Assembly: GCA_016721245.1 (NCBI GenBank)
Contig: JADKIQ010000009.1
Coordinates: 62,001 to 126,000, forward strand
Direction: 5' to 3'
Length of the DNA: 64,000 nt
DNA from: Sphingobacteriales bacterium
Lineage (GTDB): Bacteria; Bacteroidota; Bacteroidia; Chitinophagales; JADIYW01
Every line of letters begins with the position of its first letter. The first letter of the stretch is position 1. A model generated the notes under the pieces. The model saw nothing but the letters and a program-made list of their open reading frames with translations. It searched no databases and was not told the origin of the DNA. Both the position numbers and the translations under genes were made by a program. Shown piece after piece: positions 9,637 through 18,792 of this stretch.

Positions 9637-11487
9637 ATGAAACATATCAGACTATTGAAGAAATACCGGACTTCGGTTTTATGTATCTCTTTTTGTCTGA
9701 TTTTATCCGTTTTCTTTACTGCCTGCAGATGTAAAAACGGAAATGCCGAAGCGCTGGAAGAAAAAGTAGAGATACCAAAAGACGATGAAGCGTTTCAAAA
9801 TGATATCTCCGTTGTTTTAAAAGCATATGTTACAACACTGCCTGGTATAAAAAAAGACAGTGCTAAATACCTGAGCTGGCACGAAGCGGCTAAAGAAATT
9901 TATCAGCAAAATAATTACAAGGCTATTTGGGTGAGTAAAGATGTATTATCCCCGAAAGGAAAAGAGATGCTGCATTTTTTAGGAAAAGCAGAATATTTAG
10001 GATTAAACAAAGATTTATATGCTTACGAGCAGCTTCAAAAAATAACAGACTCTTGTACAAAAATTTTGCCGGCGGTAGATTTTAATTTATATAAACAACT
10101 GGAGCTTGGATTAACACGTTCATTTTTGCAAATGGCATTGCATATTGACCGTGGAATGTTTGCCGATACAACACAGGGAATAAATTCCAATTTCTGGAAT
10201 TATAAGGATAAGTATCTGGAATTACTGCAAAAGGCACAAACAGACTCCGTTTCAAAAGCAATAAGTTCTTTAGAGCCTGACAATCCTATGTACAACAGAT
10301 ATATGAGCGCGTTGCGTGATTTTGTTTCTAAAAATAATATTTCCGCCACACCGATTTTTATACGAAATCCTAAACTCGATTCTATCGGTGCGGTTAACGA
10401 TGCGCGCAAAGCATTGGTCTATCATCATTATCTGGAAGATACGCTGAAAAATAATGACTCGGCATATCTGATGTCGATGAAGAGATTTCAAAAAGATAAT
10501 AATTTAAACGGCGACGGAGTGATTGGAGCTAACACGATAAAGGCACTGGAGCGGGATAATTCTAAAAAGTTTCAGTTGCTGGCAATCAATGCCGATCGCT
10601 GGCGCAAAGAACACATCATTGATTTGCCAGAAAAGTATGTATGGGTAAATTTGCCTTCCTTTAAATTGAAAATTATAGAAAGTGATACGGTGCGTTTGGA
10701 AAAAAATGTGGTCATCGGAAAATCAAATTTAAAAAATGAAACACCGATTTTAGAAAGTGCCATCAATCAGATTGTACTCTGGCCAACCTGGAGTGTGCCG
10801 CAAAGTATTATAAAAAACGAGATGAAAAGTTTTAAGGGATACAAGGTTACAAAAACCGGAAACTACACCAGTGTGGTACAGCCTCCCGGTCCGAGAAACG
10901 CATTGGGCGTAGTGAAAATTTTATTCCCGAATAAATACTCGGTATACATCCACGATACGCCAACCAAATCCACATTTGGCGCTGATTTTCGTGCGGCAAG
11001 CCATGGCTGTGTGCGTTGCCAGGATCCACTGATGGTTGCAGCCAACTTAATGATGATGGACAGCCTTCAGATAAGCTTTGATTCTTTACTTGTTCTAAAA
11101 GATGAAAAAATAGCAACAAAAGTATTTCGCTTAAAAAAACCGGTGCCGGTTTACTTCCGCTATTTTACGGCAGAAGCTGATTTTGACGGCAATCTCAAAT
11201 TTTATGCAGATGCTTACAACAGGGATAAAAACATGATTAATTTTATTTTTAACGGTAAAAAACCTCATGTGCTAACAGATGCTGAAAAACGCGAAAAAGT
11301 GGTAGCAGATTCGATTGCATCCGTAAAGAAGAAAAAAGCAGACTCCATACAAGCAGAAGCTAAACTGAAAAAAGAACTGGAGAAATTAGTGGTGAGCGAT
11401 AGTTTAAAAGGTGTCCAGTTTGGCTGGGGGAGGTTTCGCGCTCTGCAGGAGGTGCGCTTTTCAAATTTTTTTTCGAAAAATAAATAA
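9637..11487 (+). CDS. YcbB/LdtD-type L,D-transpeptidase
   Basis: The protein cross-links peptidoglycan stem peptides 3-3 in the periplasm or attaches proteins to them. The ATG at 9637 is preferred over a TTG at 9628. The N-terminus has a hydrophobic segment ending in FFTAC, a possible but imperfect lipobox at Cys30. A central scaffold is followed by a peptidoglycan-binding_1 motif (SMKRFQKDNNLNGDGVIG) and the YkuD catalytic domain. His456-Gly457-Cys458 in AASHGCVRCQDP form the active site; YIHDTPTKSTFG is the other conserved block. The length of about 616 residues fits LdtD/YcbB. The last ~60 residues are lysine-rich and unassigned. It is convergent with another L,D-transpeptidase-like gene. 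Confidence 0.88.
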   Translation: MKHIRLLKKYRTSVLCISFCLILSVFFTACRCKNGNAEALEEKVEIPKDDEAFQNDISVVLKAYVTTLPGIKKDSAKYLSWHEAAKEIYQQNNYKAIWVSKDVLSPKGKEMLHFLGKAEYLGLNKDLYAYEQLQKITDSCTKILPAVDFNLYKQLELGLTRSFLQMALHIDRGMFADTTQGINSNFWNYKDKYLELLQKAQTDSVSKAISSLEPDNPMYNRYMSALRDFVSKNNISATPIFIRNPKLDSIGAVNDARKALVYHHYLEDTLKNNDSAYLMSMKRFQKDNNLNGDGVIGANTIKALERDNSKKFQLLAINADRWRKEHIIDLPEKYVWVNLPSFKLKIIESDTVRLEKNVVIGKSNLKNETPILESAINQIVLWPTWSVPQSIIKNEMKSFKGYKVTKTGNYTSVVQPPGPRNALGVVKILFPNKYSVYIHDTPTKSTFGADFRAASHGCVRCQDPLMVAANLMMMDSLQISFDSLLVLKDEKIATKVFRLKKPVPVYFRYFTAEADFDGNLKFYADAYNRDKNMINFIFNGKKPHVLTDAEKREKVVADSIASVKKKKADSIQAEAKLKKELEKLVVSDSLKGVQFGWGRFRALQEVRFSNFFSKNK

Positions 11488-11548
11488 ACAGGGTTAATGC
11501 TTTGTTAAAAGGAAAAGGATGAAATTTTTTTAGGATATTTTTAAGAAT

Positions 11549-12412
11549 CTATTGTTCACCTAAATCAGATACCACATCCGCTAAACAAGATTCGTTATAG
11601 TGTTTTAAAATAGGAGAATGTGTTCTGTAATACTTATTCGGGTGATAAATAAATAAACAAGAACCGCCTTTGATAAGGCTGATTATTTTTTCATATTGCT
11701 CTAAAGGCAATGCCGGGCAACCCTGGCTTCTACCCAGTCTTCCTGTATTTGCAATAAATTGTTTGCTTACATAATCGGCACCGTGAACAACCACACCACG
11801 CTCTCTTGCGTTATCGTTGATGCCCGCTTCTTGTCCGTCTAATTTCAAAGAATAGCCATGCTTGCCGTCATACGTTTCAGAAGCGATATAGAAACCTAAA
11901 CTACTTTCATAAGACTCTGCATCATTAGAAAAATTTTGCGCCCAGATTTCACCGCTGTTTTTGCCGTGCGCACATAAACTTTTTGCAATAACCTGTTTTG
12001 TTTTTAAGTTGATCACAAACATGCGTTCTTCCGTAGAAGGTTTGCTGAAATCTACAATGGTAATAATGTCTTTTTTAGTGATTTTGCCCTCATTGTTAAG
12101 TTCTGCATAGCCGGATAATGCATATTTCATGGCATCTTCAGAAACTACGGAAAAGCAGTCCACATAATCTTTCACCACACTTCTCTCAGGGCTTTGAGTT
12201 TTATCTAAATCAAATAAAGAAGATGCCGGTAAATTAGCCGCCATGTTATTAGCCGCATCGCTGGCATATGTAGGAAGGCTATTTAAAGGGAAAAATATAA
12301 CCAACGCTATCAAGAAGATAGTTCTTTTTTCATAAATAATAATTCTTAAAAAATGTTTACGTCTTGTAAAGTTTGGGCTATAGTTGCGCTTTATGTTATA
12401 AAAATAAGGCAA
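11549..12412 (-). CDS. Exported murein L,D-transpeptidase-family protein
   Basis: The C-terminal half carries the short YkuD-like pattern of the murein L,D-transpeptidase catalytic-domain family: VVHGADYVS, then GRSQGCPALPLEQYE with the catalytic cysteine in QGCPAL. Residues about 30-50 form a hydrophobic export segment (TIFLIALVIFFPLNSLP). The ~30 residues before it are unusual for a signal peptide, so the true start may be later, though I see no good ATG inside. The family acts on peptidoglycan in the periplasm; whether it transfers, cleaves or only binds is not decided by sequence. It is convergent with the LdtD-like gene, 61 bp away. Confidence 0.75.
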   Translation of the reverse strand: MPYFYNIKRNYSPNFTRRKHFLRIIIYEKRTIFLIALVIFFPLNSLPTYASDAANNMAANLPASSLFDLDKTQSPERSVVKDYVDCFSVVSEDAMKYALSGYAELNNEGKITKKDIITIVDFSKPSTEERMFVINLKTKQVIAKSLCAHGKNSGEIWAQNFSNDAESYESSLGFYIASETYDGKHGYSLKLDGQEAGINDNARERGVVVHGADYVSKQFIANTGRLGRSQGCPALPLEQYEKIISLIKGGSCLFIYHPNKYYRTHSPILKHYNESCLADVVSDLGEQ

Positions 12413-12442
12413 AATTTGTCTGATACTTACTTTTGGGGAGCA

Positions 12443-12483
12443 GAAAAAGCTTAAAAACCTGTTAAATGAAGGGTTTTTAGCAG
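12443..12483 (-). terminator. Probable terminator of the glycan operon
   Basis: On the minus strand GCTAAAAACC pairs with GGTTTTTAAGC, with one bulge, and is followed by TTTTTC. It lies just downstream of the glycosyltransferase gene ending at 12529. Confidence 0.5.
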
Positions 12484-12528
12484 TTTTTTAAGACATGATT
12501 TGACGTATGTCAAGCGCTGAAAAGTACA

Positions 12529-13437
12529 TTACATCCCCAATCCTTCGAAATAGGATTTTTGAAGTAGTAAAAAAGTCTTAAGGTTTCTGTTGTATTTGCC
12601 GCTGAACAAGAAACGCAGGTTCATGCGGAAGAAGAAGTACAGAATATTGAACCATCCATAGAAATTCTGATGTTTCTTTAAATAGTAGACATGATTTCTG
12701 GTAAACAAACGGATGTAGAAATCATTGAACTTGAACTTTTTCGCACTGCCTTTCTTCATGTTGGATAATCCGCCCACTTTATGATAAAACTGAATAAAAG
12801 GGTAATAATACAACTGACGTTTCCCCTGTTTGTAGATGCGGTAAAAAAAGTCTGTATCGTCGTAATAGGCAAAATATTTTTCATCCATCAGGCCGATATC
12901 TTCCACCACTTCCTTTTTCATCAAAACGCAGCAGGTAGGCGCGTAGTCCATTTTTTCTATGTTGTCAAACTGGCCCTTATCTTCCTGTTGTATGCCGATA
13001 TGATGCGTCATGCAGCCTTCACTTTCCTTAAATTTTGTGCCGGCCCACCAAATCAGATTCGTTTCGGGATAGTACATCATTTTAGGTGCAACGAGACTGC
13101 AGTTTAATTCCACTAGCTGCCGCGATAATTTTTCCAGCAGCGTATATTCAAATTCCACATCATTGTTGATGATGAGTAATTCATCACAACCATCTTTCAT
13201 GGCTTGTACAATTCCCTGATTATTGCCTTTTGCCACACCTTCATTTTTTGCATTTGCAATAATGACGATTCGGTTGTCGGAATATTTTTTTACAAGTTCC
13301 AGTGTATTGTCGGAAGAGATATTGTCGATGATATAGAGGATGAAGTTGGTGTGTGTCTGGTTCAGCACGCATTGCATAAACGGCTCAATCACATGGGCAC
13401 TGTTGTAGGTAATGGTAATTAAGCCGATTTTTTGCAT
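12529..13437 (-). CDS. Family 2 glycosyltransferase
   Basis: The 302-residue protein has the GT-A fold start IGLITITYNSAHVIEPFMQC, the acidic segment YIIDNISSDNTLEL and NEGVAKGNNQGI, all typical of rhamnosyltransferase-like GT2 enzymes. LIINNDVEF is the likely nucleotide-sugar/metal-binding region and YYDDTDFFYRIYKQGK is the acceptor-side block. It probably adds a sugar to a lipid-linked or surface glycan on the cytoplasmic face of the membrane. It is the last gene of a four-gene minus-strand cluster and starts 2 bp after the epimerase stop, so the two are co-transcribed and probably translationally coupled. Confidence 0.85.
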   Translation of the reverse strand: MQKIGLITITYNSAHVIEPFMQCVLNQTHTNFILYIIDNISSDNTLELVKKYSDNRIVIIANAKNEGVAKGNNQGIVQAMKDGCDELLIINNDVEFEYTLLEKLSRQLVELNCSLVAPKMMYYPETNLIWWAGTKFKESEGCMTHHIGIQQEDKGQFDNIEKMDYAPTCCVLMKKEVVEDIGLMDEKYFAYYDDTDFFYRIYKQGKRQLYYYPFIQFYHKVGGLSNMKKGSAKKFKFNDFYIRLFTRNHVYYLKKHQNFYGWFNILYFFFRMNLRFLFSGKYNRNLKTFLLLQKSYFEGLGM

Positions 13438-13439
13438 AA

Positions 13440-14582
13440 CTATTTCATCAAGCCTTTGCTTTTCAATTCTGACAGAGACTGTTCATATTTATCTTCCGCA
13501 GGTGATTGCTGATTTACCCAGTGGCAGAAAAGTTTCAGGCCGATTTCAAAATCAACGCCTGGCACAAAACCCAGTTTTTCTTTTATACGCGTAATATCTG
13601 CGAAGTTGTGGCGGATATCGCCTTTGCGGTATTGACCCGAAATTTCCAGAGGAATCTGAATGCCATAGTTTCTCATCAGCGTTTCTGCAACCGTCAATAC
13701 GGTGGTAGCAACGCCGGTGCCCACATTAAACACCTGATAATTGGCTTCCGGTTTTTCTATACCGAGTATCGTGGCATTCACCACATCGTCAATAAATACA
13801 AAGTCGCGGCTTTCTTCCCCGTCTTCAAAAATATTGATGGATTTTTGCTGTTTGATGCGTGTGGAAAAAATGGATAAAATGCCGGTGTAAGGGTTCGTCA
13901 GCGATTGCCCCGGACCGTATACATTCTGGTAACGGAAAGCCACACAGGGAATATTCAGCGATTCACAGCAAATCATCAAGGCCTGCTCCTGATGGTATTT
14001 GGTTAAGCCGTAAATAGATTTCGGTTGTATCCTGCTTTCTTCATCGGTGGCCACCACTTTCAGAAACTCCGGTTCATCCGAAGGATTTCGTAGTTCAAAA
14101 ATGCCCTTTTCCAGATCTGCTTCTTTTCTGTCTTTCGGATAGAAATATTGCTGCAATTTTTCCGAGAAATATTTTCCTTCTCCATACACTGCGCGAGAAC
14201 TTGCCACTATTACTTTCTCAATCGTATGTTTAGTATTGGTCAAATAATCTAAAAGGATGGCGGTGCCGGAAACATTCACCTTGGTATAGCGCTCAATTTC
14301 ATACATGCTTTGTCCTGTGCCGGTTTCTGCGGCAAGATGTACGATGATATGCTGATTCTCCAGGGCTTTTTCCCAGTCAGATTTATTGGTGACATCTCCT
14401 TTTATAAAATGCACCTTGTCTTTTATAGATTGGAATAATGGAGAAGTCTGTTCCGGATTTTCGCCGTGAATTTGCGGGTGTAAACAATCCAGTACCGTAA
14501 TGCGATATCCTTTCTTCAGTAATTGCAAAGAAAGATTAGAACCAATAAAGCCGGCACCACCGGTAATGAGAATATTTTTCAA
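13440..14582 (-). CDS. NAD-dependent sugar epimerase/dehydratase
   Basis: This is an extended short-chain dehydrogenase of 380 residues. The N-terminal ILITGGAGFIGSNLSLQLL binds NAD, SSRAVYGEG supplies the catalytic serine-region motif and YGLTKYHQEQ gives the catalytic Tyr-x-x-x-Lys. The stretch CLHPQIHGENP and the overall layout recall dTDP-L-rhamnose 4-epimerase-type enzymes, but UDP-sugar epimerases are possible. It would supply an activated sugar for the adjacent glycosyltransferases. The order in the operon is sulfotransferase, GT2, epimerase, GT2. Confidence 0.85.
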   Translation of the reverse strand: MKNILITGGAGFIGSNLSLQLLKKGYRITVLDCLHPQIHGENPEQTSPLFQSIKDKVHFIKGDVTNKSDWEKALENQHIIVHLAAETGTGQSMYEIERYTKVNVSGTAILLDYLTNTKHTIEKVIVASSRAVYGEGKYFSEKLQQYFYPKDRKEADLEKGIFELRNPSDEPEFLKVVATDEESRIQPKSIYGLTKYHQEQALMICCESLNIPCVAFRYQNVYGPGQSLTNPYTGILSIFSTRIKQQKSINIFEDGEESRDFVFIDDVVNATILGIEKPEANYQVFNVGTGVATTVLTVAETLMRNYGIQIPLEISGQYRKGDIRHNFADITRIKEKLGFVPGVDFEIGLKLFCHWVNQQSPAEDKYEQSLSELKSKGLMK

Positions 14583-14636
14583 CTATGTTTACATTTGAAT
14601 TTAGTCAAAATTAGCGAAAAAAGTGCAAACTAAAAA

Positions 14637-15575
14637 TTAAGCTCTGGCTATCATTTTTAAGGTGTGCCAGAAAGTGGACCGGTAAAATTTATTCTGCAAA
14701 AGTAACTTCTTACGTTGTAAGCCGCTTGTTTCTTCGAGCAGGATGAAATCGTTTAATAATTTAAGCTGTTCTTGCGTAATATGATTTTCCACTCTTACTT
14801 TTAATGCTTTTGCCTGACTGACACGTATTCTAATAAAATACTCGTATTGATCTTTAGACCAAAAATTAGTTGAGAAACGTTTTAATTTATCGGAAAGAGA
14901 GTTTTTTTTGCGGGTTACATTTTGCGTATGGTTCCTAAGCAGTAACAAAGGTTCTTCTATGTAAGCCGATTTTCCGCAGGCAGCGCCTATCAACGCCATC
15001 CAGTGGTCGTGTAAAATAGCCTCTTTTGGAATGGGTGTAGCCAAATCCCGCATCGCCTTATTGATGAGCATCGTGCAGCCATGCGGAATATTTTGAATCA
15101 GTAAACGGTTTAAGGTGCAGTAATCCGGATGCAGTAATAATTTGTTCCATACCGAATCATCTGTGATGTTTCCGGCTTCGTCCATGGCCTTCATATCTGA
15201 AAAAATAAAACACGGCACTTCGTGGTTTCCATTTTCCAAAGCCTGTATTTTTTGCAGAGAGCGTTCAATTTTATGACTTAGCCAGATATCATCCTGGTCG
15301 CAGAAAAACACATAATCGGCACTGGCGTTTTCTAACAAAACCCCGAAGTTCTGAGTGGCGCCCAGATTTTTAAGATTGTCTTTCAGAACGTTTATTTTGT
15401 CCGGGAATTTCTGCTGATACGCTGAAAGAATCTGCAATGTATCATCTGTAGAACCATCATCTCTCACCAAAACAGTAAAATCCTGAAATGTTTGATTAAA
15501 CAAGCTATCCAGCTGTTCACGTAGAAAACGTACTCCGTTATAAGTGGCCAGTAATATTTGTACGGAAACTTGCAT
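14637..15575 (-). CDS. Family 2 glycosyltransferase (rhamnosyltransferase-like)
   Basis: VQILLATYNGVRFLREQLDS, VLVRDDGSTDDTL and YVFFCDQDDIW are the three standard GT2 blocks, the last containing the DxD-like metal site. This architecture is typical of alpha-L-Rha/Gal-type transferases of O-antigen or exopolysaccharide clusters. The start codon overlaps the upstream sulfotransferase stop by one base (TAATG), indicating translational coupling. The acceptor and donor cannot be assigned. Confidence 0.85.
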   Translation of the reverse strand: MQVSVQILLATYNGVRFLREQLDSLFNQTFQDFTVLVRDDGSTDDTLQILSAYQQKFPDKINVLKDNLKNLGATQNFGVLLENASADYVFFCDQDDIWLSHKIERSLQKIQALENGNHEVPCFIFSDMKAMDEAGNITDDSVWNKLLLHPDYCTLNRLLIQNIPHGCTMLINKAMRDLATPIPKEAILHDHWMALIGAACGKSAYIEEPLLLLRNHTQNVTRKKNSLSDKLKRFSTNFWSKDQYEYFIRIRVSQAKALKVRVENHITQEQLKLLNDFILLEETSGLQRKKLLLQNKFYRSTFWHTLKMIARA

Positions 15576-16423
15576 TATAAATTATCGTATCCTAATTGCT
15601 GCATCAGCGGCTTATTTTTTAATTGCTGATAGATTTGCAGATATTCCTTGTTGTTTAAAAAAGCATAAGCACGCTCACTTTTTATGGCAGAAATTTCTTT
15701 TTGAATATTTTCGTTAGTTGGTGTTAATCCTGAAAAAGTAGCCAGTTGTTGCAGGTTTTCCAAGGGCTTTTCTAAAAAATCCTCGTATTTGATTTCTATA
15801 TAATCTGCATACTTATTTTTCAAAGAAAGAGCCTTGCTTACATATTGTTCCCAGAGATTATAGCCTTCTTCAATACTGGTCAAGGGGAAATTCTGATGAA
15901 AATCTTTACTGATTAAAAAATCTCGTTTCAGTTTCTTTTTCCAGTTCCATTCAAATTTATTTTTCAAGGCCAAATCTCGCTCAATATAACTGGATACGGA
16001 ATCAATCGGATTTCTGTAAATATGAATCACTTTCGGATTTGGAAAAACAGACGACCAAAAATCAATGGTAAATGTATTTTTTGGGTCTTTCCAGCCGTAC
16101 GGAAAATTGACTTCTTTGATGCTTTTAAAGGCAGCGGCATGTTTTCCCAGATATTGTTTTCGCTTGCCGGATTGCACAAAGTGTTCCAGCGATTCCAGAA
16201 TTACTTTTCTGCAGGCAGGGTTAGAATATCTTAAGTTGTAAGGTTTTTCAGGCGTTGCCGTATGCAGGTTAAATATCCAGTTGTTGATATGCCAGAAAAA
16301 CAGTGCCTCGTTATTAATTTCTTTCTCAGCACCAACAAACAAGCCCAGATTTTCCAGCATTTTGGTAATCATGGTGGTGCCGCTGCGGTGCATGCCTAAG
16401 ATTATAACAGGCGATTGATACAT
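15575..16423 (-). CDS. Sulfotransferase family protein
   Basis: The 5'-phosphosulfate-binding loop is clear at the N-terminus (VIILGMHRSGTTMITKML) and the 3'-phosphate-binding region is VIHIYRNPIDSVSSYIERD, so the enzyme probably uses PAPS to sulfate an acceptor. Members of this group act on carbohydrates or peptides. As the first gene of a glycan operon with two glycosyltransferases and an epimerase, a sulfated surface glycan is the simplest inference. Length (282 residues) is normal. It is divergent from an RNA pseudouridine synthase gene, with a perfect inverted repeat between them. Confidence 0.85.
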   Translation of the reverse strand: MYQSPVIILGMHRSGTTMITKMLENLGLFVGAEKEINNEALFFWHINNWIFNLHTATPEKPYNLRYSNPACRKVILESLEHFVQSGKRKQYLGKHAAAFKSIKEVNFPYGWKDPKNTFTIDFWSSVFPNPKVIHIYRNPIDSVSSYIERDLALKNKFEWNWKKKLKRDFLISKDFHQNFPLTSIEEGYNLWEQYVSKALSLKNKYADYIEIKYEDFLEKPLENLQQLATFSGLTPTNENIQKEISAIKSERAYAFLNNKEYLQIYQQLKNKPLMQQLGYDNL

Positions 16424-16439
16424 TTTACGAATTTACGTT

Positions 16440-16472
16440 AACTTTGGAAAAGTTATAAACTTTTCCAAAGTT
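16440..16472. promoter_or_regulatory. Perfect 15-bp inverted repeat in a divergent intergenic region
   Basis: AACTTTGGAAAAGTT at 16440-16454 and its exact complement AACTTTTCCAAAGTT at 16458-16472 are separated by 3 bp. The repeat sits in the 52-bp gap between divergent genes starting at 16423 and 16476. It ends 3 bp before the plus-strand ATG, so in RNA it could hide that start; as DNA it could be an operator. Confidence 0.6.
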
Positions 16473-16475
16473 ATT

Positions 16476-17159
16476 ATGCCGGATATTCTATTTGAAGACA
16501 ATCACATTATTGCGGTAAATAAACGCAGCGGAGATATTGTGCAGGGCGATGAAACCGGCGATAAACCGCTGTCTGATTTTGTAAAAGACTATATAAAGGA
16601 AAAGTACGAAAAACCCGGAGAAGTGTTTTTAGGCGTGGTGCACCGTATCGATCGACCGGTAAGTGGTATTGTATTGTTTGCGAGAACCAGCAAAAGCTTA
16701 ACCAGGCTAAATGCGCTTTTCCAAACAAAAGAAATACAGAAAACATATTGGTGTGTAGTGAAAAGCAAGCCAAAACAGGATTCAGGAACTCTGATTCATT
16801 ATCACCTGAAAGATGAAAAACAACGAAAAGCGAAATTGTTTGACAAGGAAGTGGCGCATTCTAAAAAATGTGTATTGCATTATAGGTTGCTGACGAGTTC
16901 CGATAATTATCATTTGCTGGAAATACAACTGGAAACTGGTCGCTTTCATCAGATAAGGGCGCAACTGGCAAAAATAGGCTCGCCGATAAAAGGAGATATA
17001 AAATATGGTTTTGAAAGACCGAATGAAAATACCCGCAGCATTCATCTGCATGCCAGAAAAATAGTCTTCACCCATCCCGTAAAAAATGAACCTATAGAAA
17101 TTACAGCACCGGTGCCGGATGAAAAGATATGGAAGTTTTTTGAAGAGAAAATGGCTTAG
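16476..17159 (+). CDS. RluA-family 23S rRNA/tRNA pseudouridine synthase
   Basis: The 227-residue protein carries the RluA-family catalytic block VVHRIDRPVSGIVLFAR, with the active-site aspartate in HRID, and the downstream TGRFHQIRAQLAKIG motif. It lacks an S4 RNA-binding domain, so it is a short RluA-type enzyme like RluC/RluA relatives without S4. It isomerises uridine in structured RNA in the cytoplasm; the target base cannot be deduced. Its stop codon overlaps that of the convergent trmH-like gene. A perfect hairpin ends immediately before the start codon. Confidence 0.9.
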   Translation: MPDILFEDNHIIAVNKRSGDIVQGDETGDKPLSDFVKDYIKEKYEKPGEVFLGVVHRIDRPVSGIVLFARTSKSLTRLNALFQTKEIQKTYWCVVKSKPKQDSGTLIHYHLKDEKQRKAKLFDKEVAHSKKCVLHYRLLTSSDNYHLLEIQLETGRFHQIRAQLAKIGSPIKGDIKYGFERPNENTRSIHLHARKIVFTHPVKNEPIEITAPVPDEKIWKFFEEKMA

Positions 17160-17929
17160 GAGCGTTGACGCAGCGCTTCAAACAGCACCACCGCCACCGC
17201 ATTCGAAACATTCAATGAATCGTTTTGTCCGCGCATAGGAATGATGATGTTGGCATCAGAATTTTCTTCCCAGAAAATATCTACACCTTCAGCTTCCGTT
17301 CCCACTACAAACGCAGATGGTTTTTTATATTCAACGTCAAGATAGTTTTTGGCTGCTTTTAAAGATGTGGTAAAAACAGCAATACTTTTCTTTTTCAGAA
17401 ACTCTAAACATTCTTCTTTACTGCAAACCACGATTTGCTTGGTAAACACACAGCCCACGGAAGAACGAATGACGTTCGGATTATAAATGTCGGTATGCGT
17501 GTCGCAGCAGATAACAGCATCCAGCCCCGTGGCATCTGCCGTACGCAAAATAGCTCCAACATTGCCGGGTTTTTCCACGCCGTCCAAGACCAGCAATAAA
17601 GGATTTTCAGAAAGTTTTACATCAGCAAGTGCCATATGCTTGGGTTTTGCCAGCGATACGACTTTACTCGTGTTGCCGCGGTAAGAGATTCTGTCAAACA
17701 CTTCTTCCGAAATTTCAATTACATTTTCGGTGGCCAGTTCATCGAAGTTCAGTCCGAATCCTTTGCGAAATAAGATAGTATCGATTTCAAAATTATTAGC
17801 AATAGCAAGCTGTGTTTCTTTCCATCCATCGATAACAAACAAACCCGCTTCTTTCCGCTCACGCGATTTTTCCTGCAATAGCAGTATTTTTTTGATGAGC
17901 GGATTGGATGCCGATGTTATTTGTTTCAT
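17156..17929 (-). CDS. TrmH/SpoU-family RNA 2'-O-methyltransferase
   Basis: This 257-residue SPOUT enzyme has a substrate-binding N-terminal domain (LFVIDGWKETQLAI) and the three SpoU motifs: VEKPGNVGAILRTADA, VGTEAEGV and IPMRGQNDSLNVSNAVAV. The knotted C-terminus binds S-adenosylmethionine and methylates a ribose 2'-hydroxyl in rRNA or tRNA. The exact site is unknown. It overlaps the stop of the convergent pseudouridine synthase, so two RNA-modification genes are tail to tail. Confidence 0.92.
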   Translation of the reverse strand: MKQITSASNPLIKKILLLQEKSRERKEAGLFVIDGWKETQLAIANNFEIDTILFRKGFGLNFDELATENVIEISEEVFDRISYRGNTSKVVSLAKPKHMALADVKLSENPLLLVLDGVEKPGNVGAILRTADATGLDAVICCDTHTDIYNPNVIRSSVGCVFTKQIVVCSKEECLEFLKKKSIAVFTTSLKAAKNYLDVEYKKPSAFVVGTEAEGVDIFWEENSDANIIIPMRGQNDSLNVSNAVAVVLFEALRQRS

Positions 17930-18054
17930 GAGTTTCTGTTGTAATAATTATATTTTGAGCACATGGAATATCCTATAACCATTTCCTGAAACAAATATTT
18001 TACATGGATATTTCACAATACAAAAATGAGCAAATAATTTTATAATTTTATTTT

Positions 18055-18633
18055 ATGAGTAAGACAAAAGAAATCATCCGTTGTGCCTGGTGTGTGGGCA
18101 AACCCTTATATGAACAGTATCACGATGAAGAATGGGGAAGACCGGTGTATGATGATGCCAAGCAGTTTGAGTTTCTGGTTTTGGAAAGTGCGCAGGCAGG
18201 CTTGAGCTGGTGGACGATCTTACAGCGCAGAGATGGTTATCGCAAAGCCTTTGCGAATTTTGACTATAAAAAAGTGGCAAAGTTTGATGAAGCTAAAGTA
18301 GAAAAACTGATGCTGGATGCAAGCATCATTAGAAATCGTGCGAAAATAACCTCTACGATAAATAACGCGAAACGTTTTATGGAAGTGCAAAAAGAATTTG
18401 GCAGTTTTTCCAACTATATCTGGAGTTTTGTAGGTGGCAAACCATTGGTGCATCCAAGAAAAGCACTGAAAGAGGTTCCTGCCACAACACCGGAATCGGA
18501 TGCATTGGCGAAAGACATGAAAAAACGCGGCTTTCAGTTTTTAGGTTCTACTACTTTGTACGCACATATGCAGGCCACCGGATTGGTGAATGACCATGTG
18601 GTGGATTGTCATTGTTATAAGAAGTGTAAGTAG
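18055..18633 (+). CDS. tag: DNA-3-methyladenine glycosylase I
   Basis: Tag excises 3-methyladenine from alkylated DNA to start base excision repair. The protein (192 residues) has the family features CAWCVGKPLYEQYHDEEWG near the N-terminus, AGLSWWTILQRRDGYRKAF and the C-terminal LVNDHVVDCHCYKKC. The zinc is bound by the N-terminal Cys/His and the C-terminal His and Cys, all present. It is transcribed alone; no operator such as an Ada box was recognised. Confidence 0.95.
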   Translation: MSKTKEIIRCAWCVGKPLYEQYHDEEWGRPVYDDAKQFEFLVLESAQAGLSWWTILQRRDGYRKAFANFDYKKVAKFDEAKVEKLMLDASIIRNRAKITSTINNAKRFMEVQKEFGSFSNYIWSFVGGKPLVHPRKALKEVPATTPESDALAKDMKKRGFQFLGSTTLYAHMQATGLVNDHVVDCHCYKKCK

Positions 18634-18792
18634 CATTTTTATTTAGTACTTCTTTCGTATACTTCTTTAGAAATTCCAAAGTGATAAGCGTCAACATTTT
18701 TATTACATATGTTGTGTAATTCTGATAAAAAGCAGCTACGTCCTTTGGTCTGAATTTTAGTGCATAATTTATATTCTATTCCAGTTCTTTAA

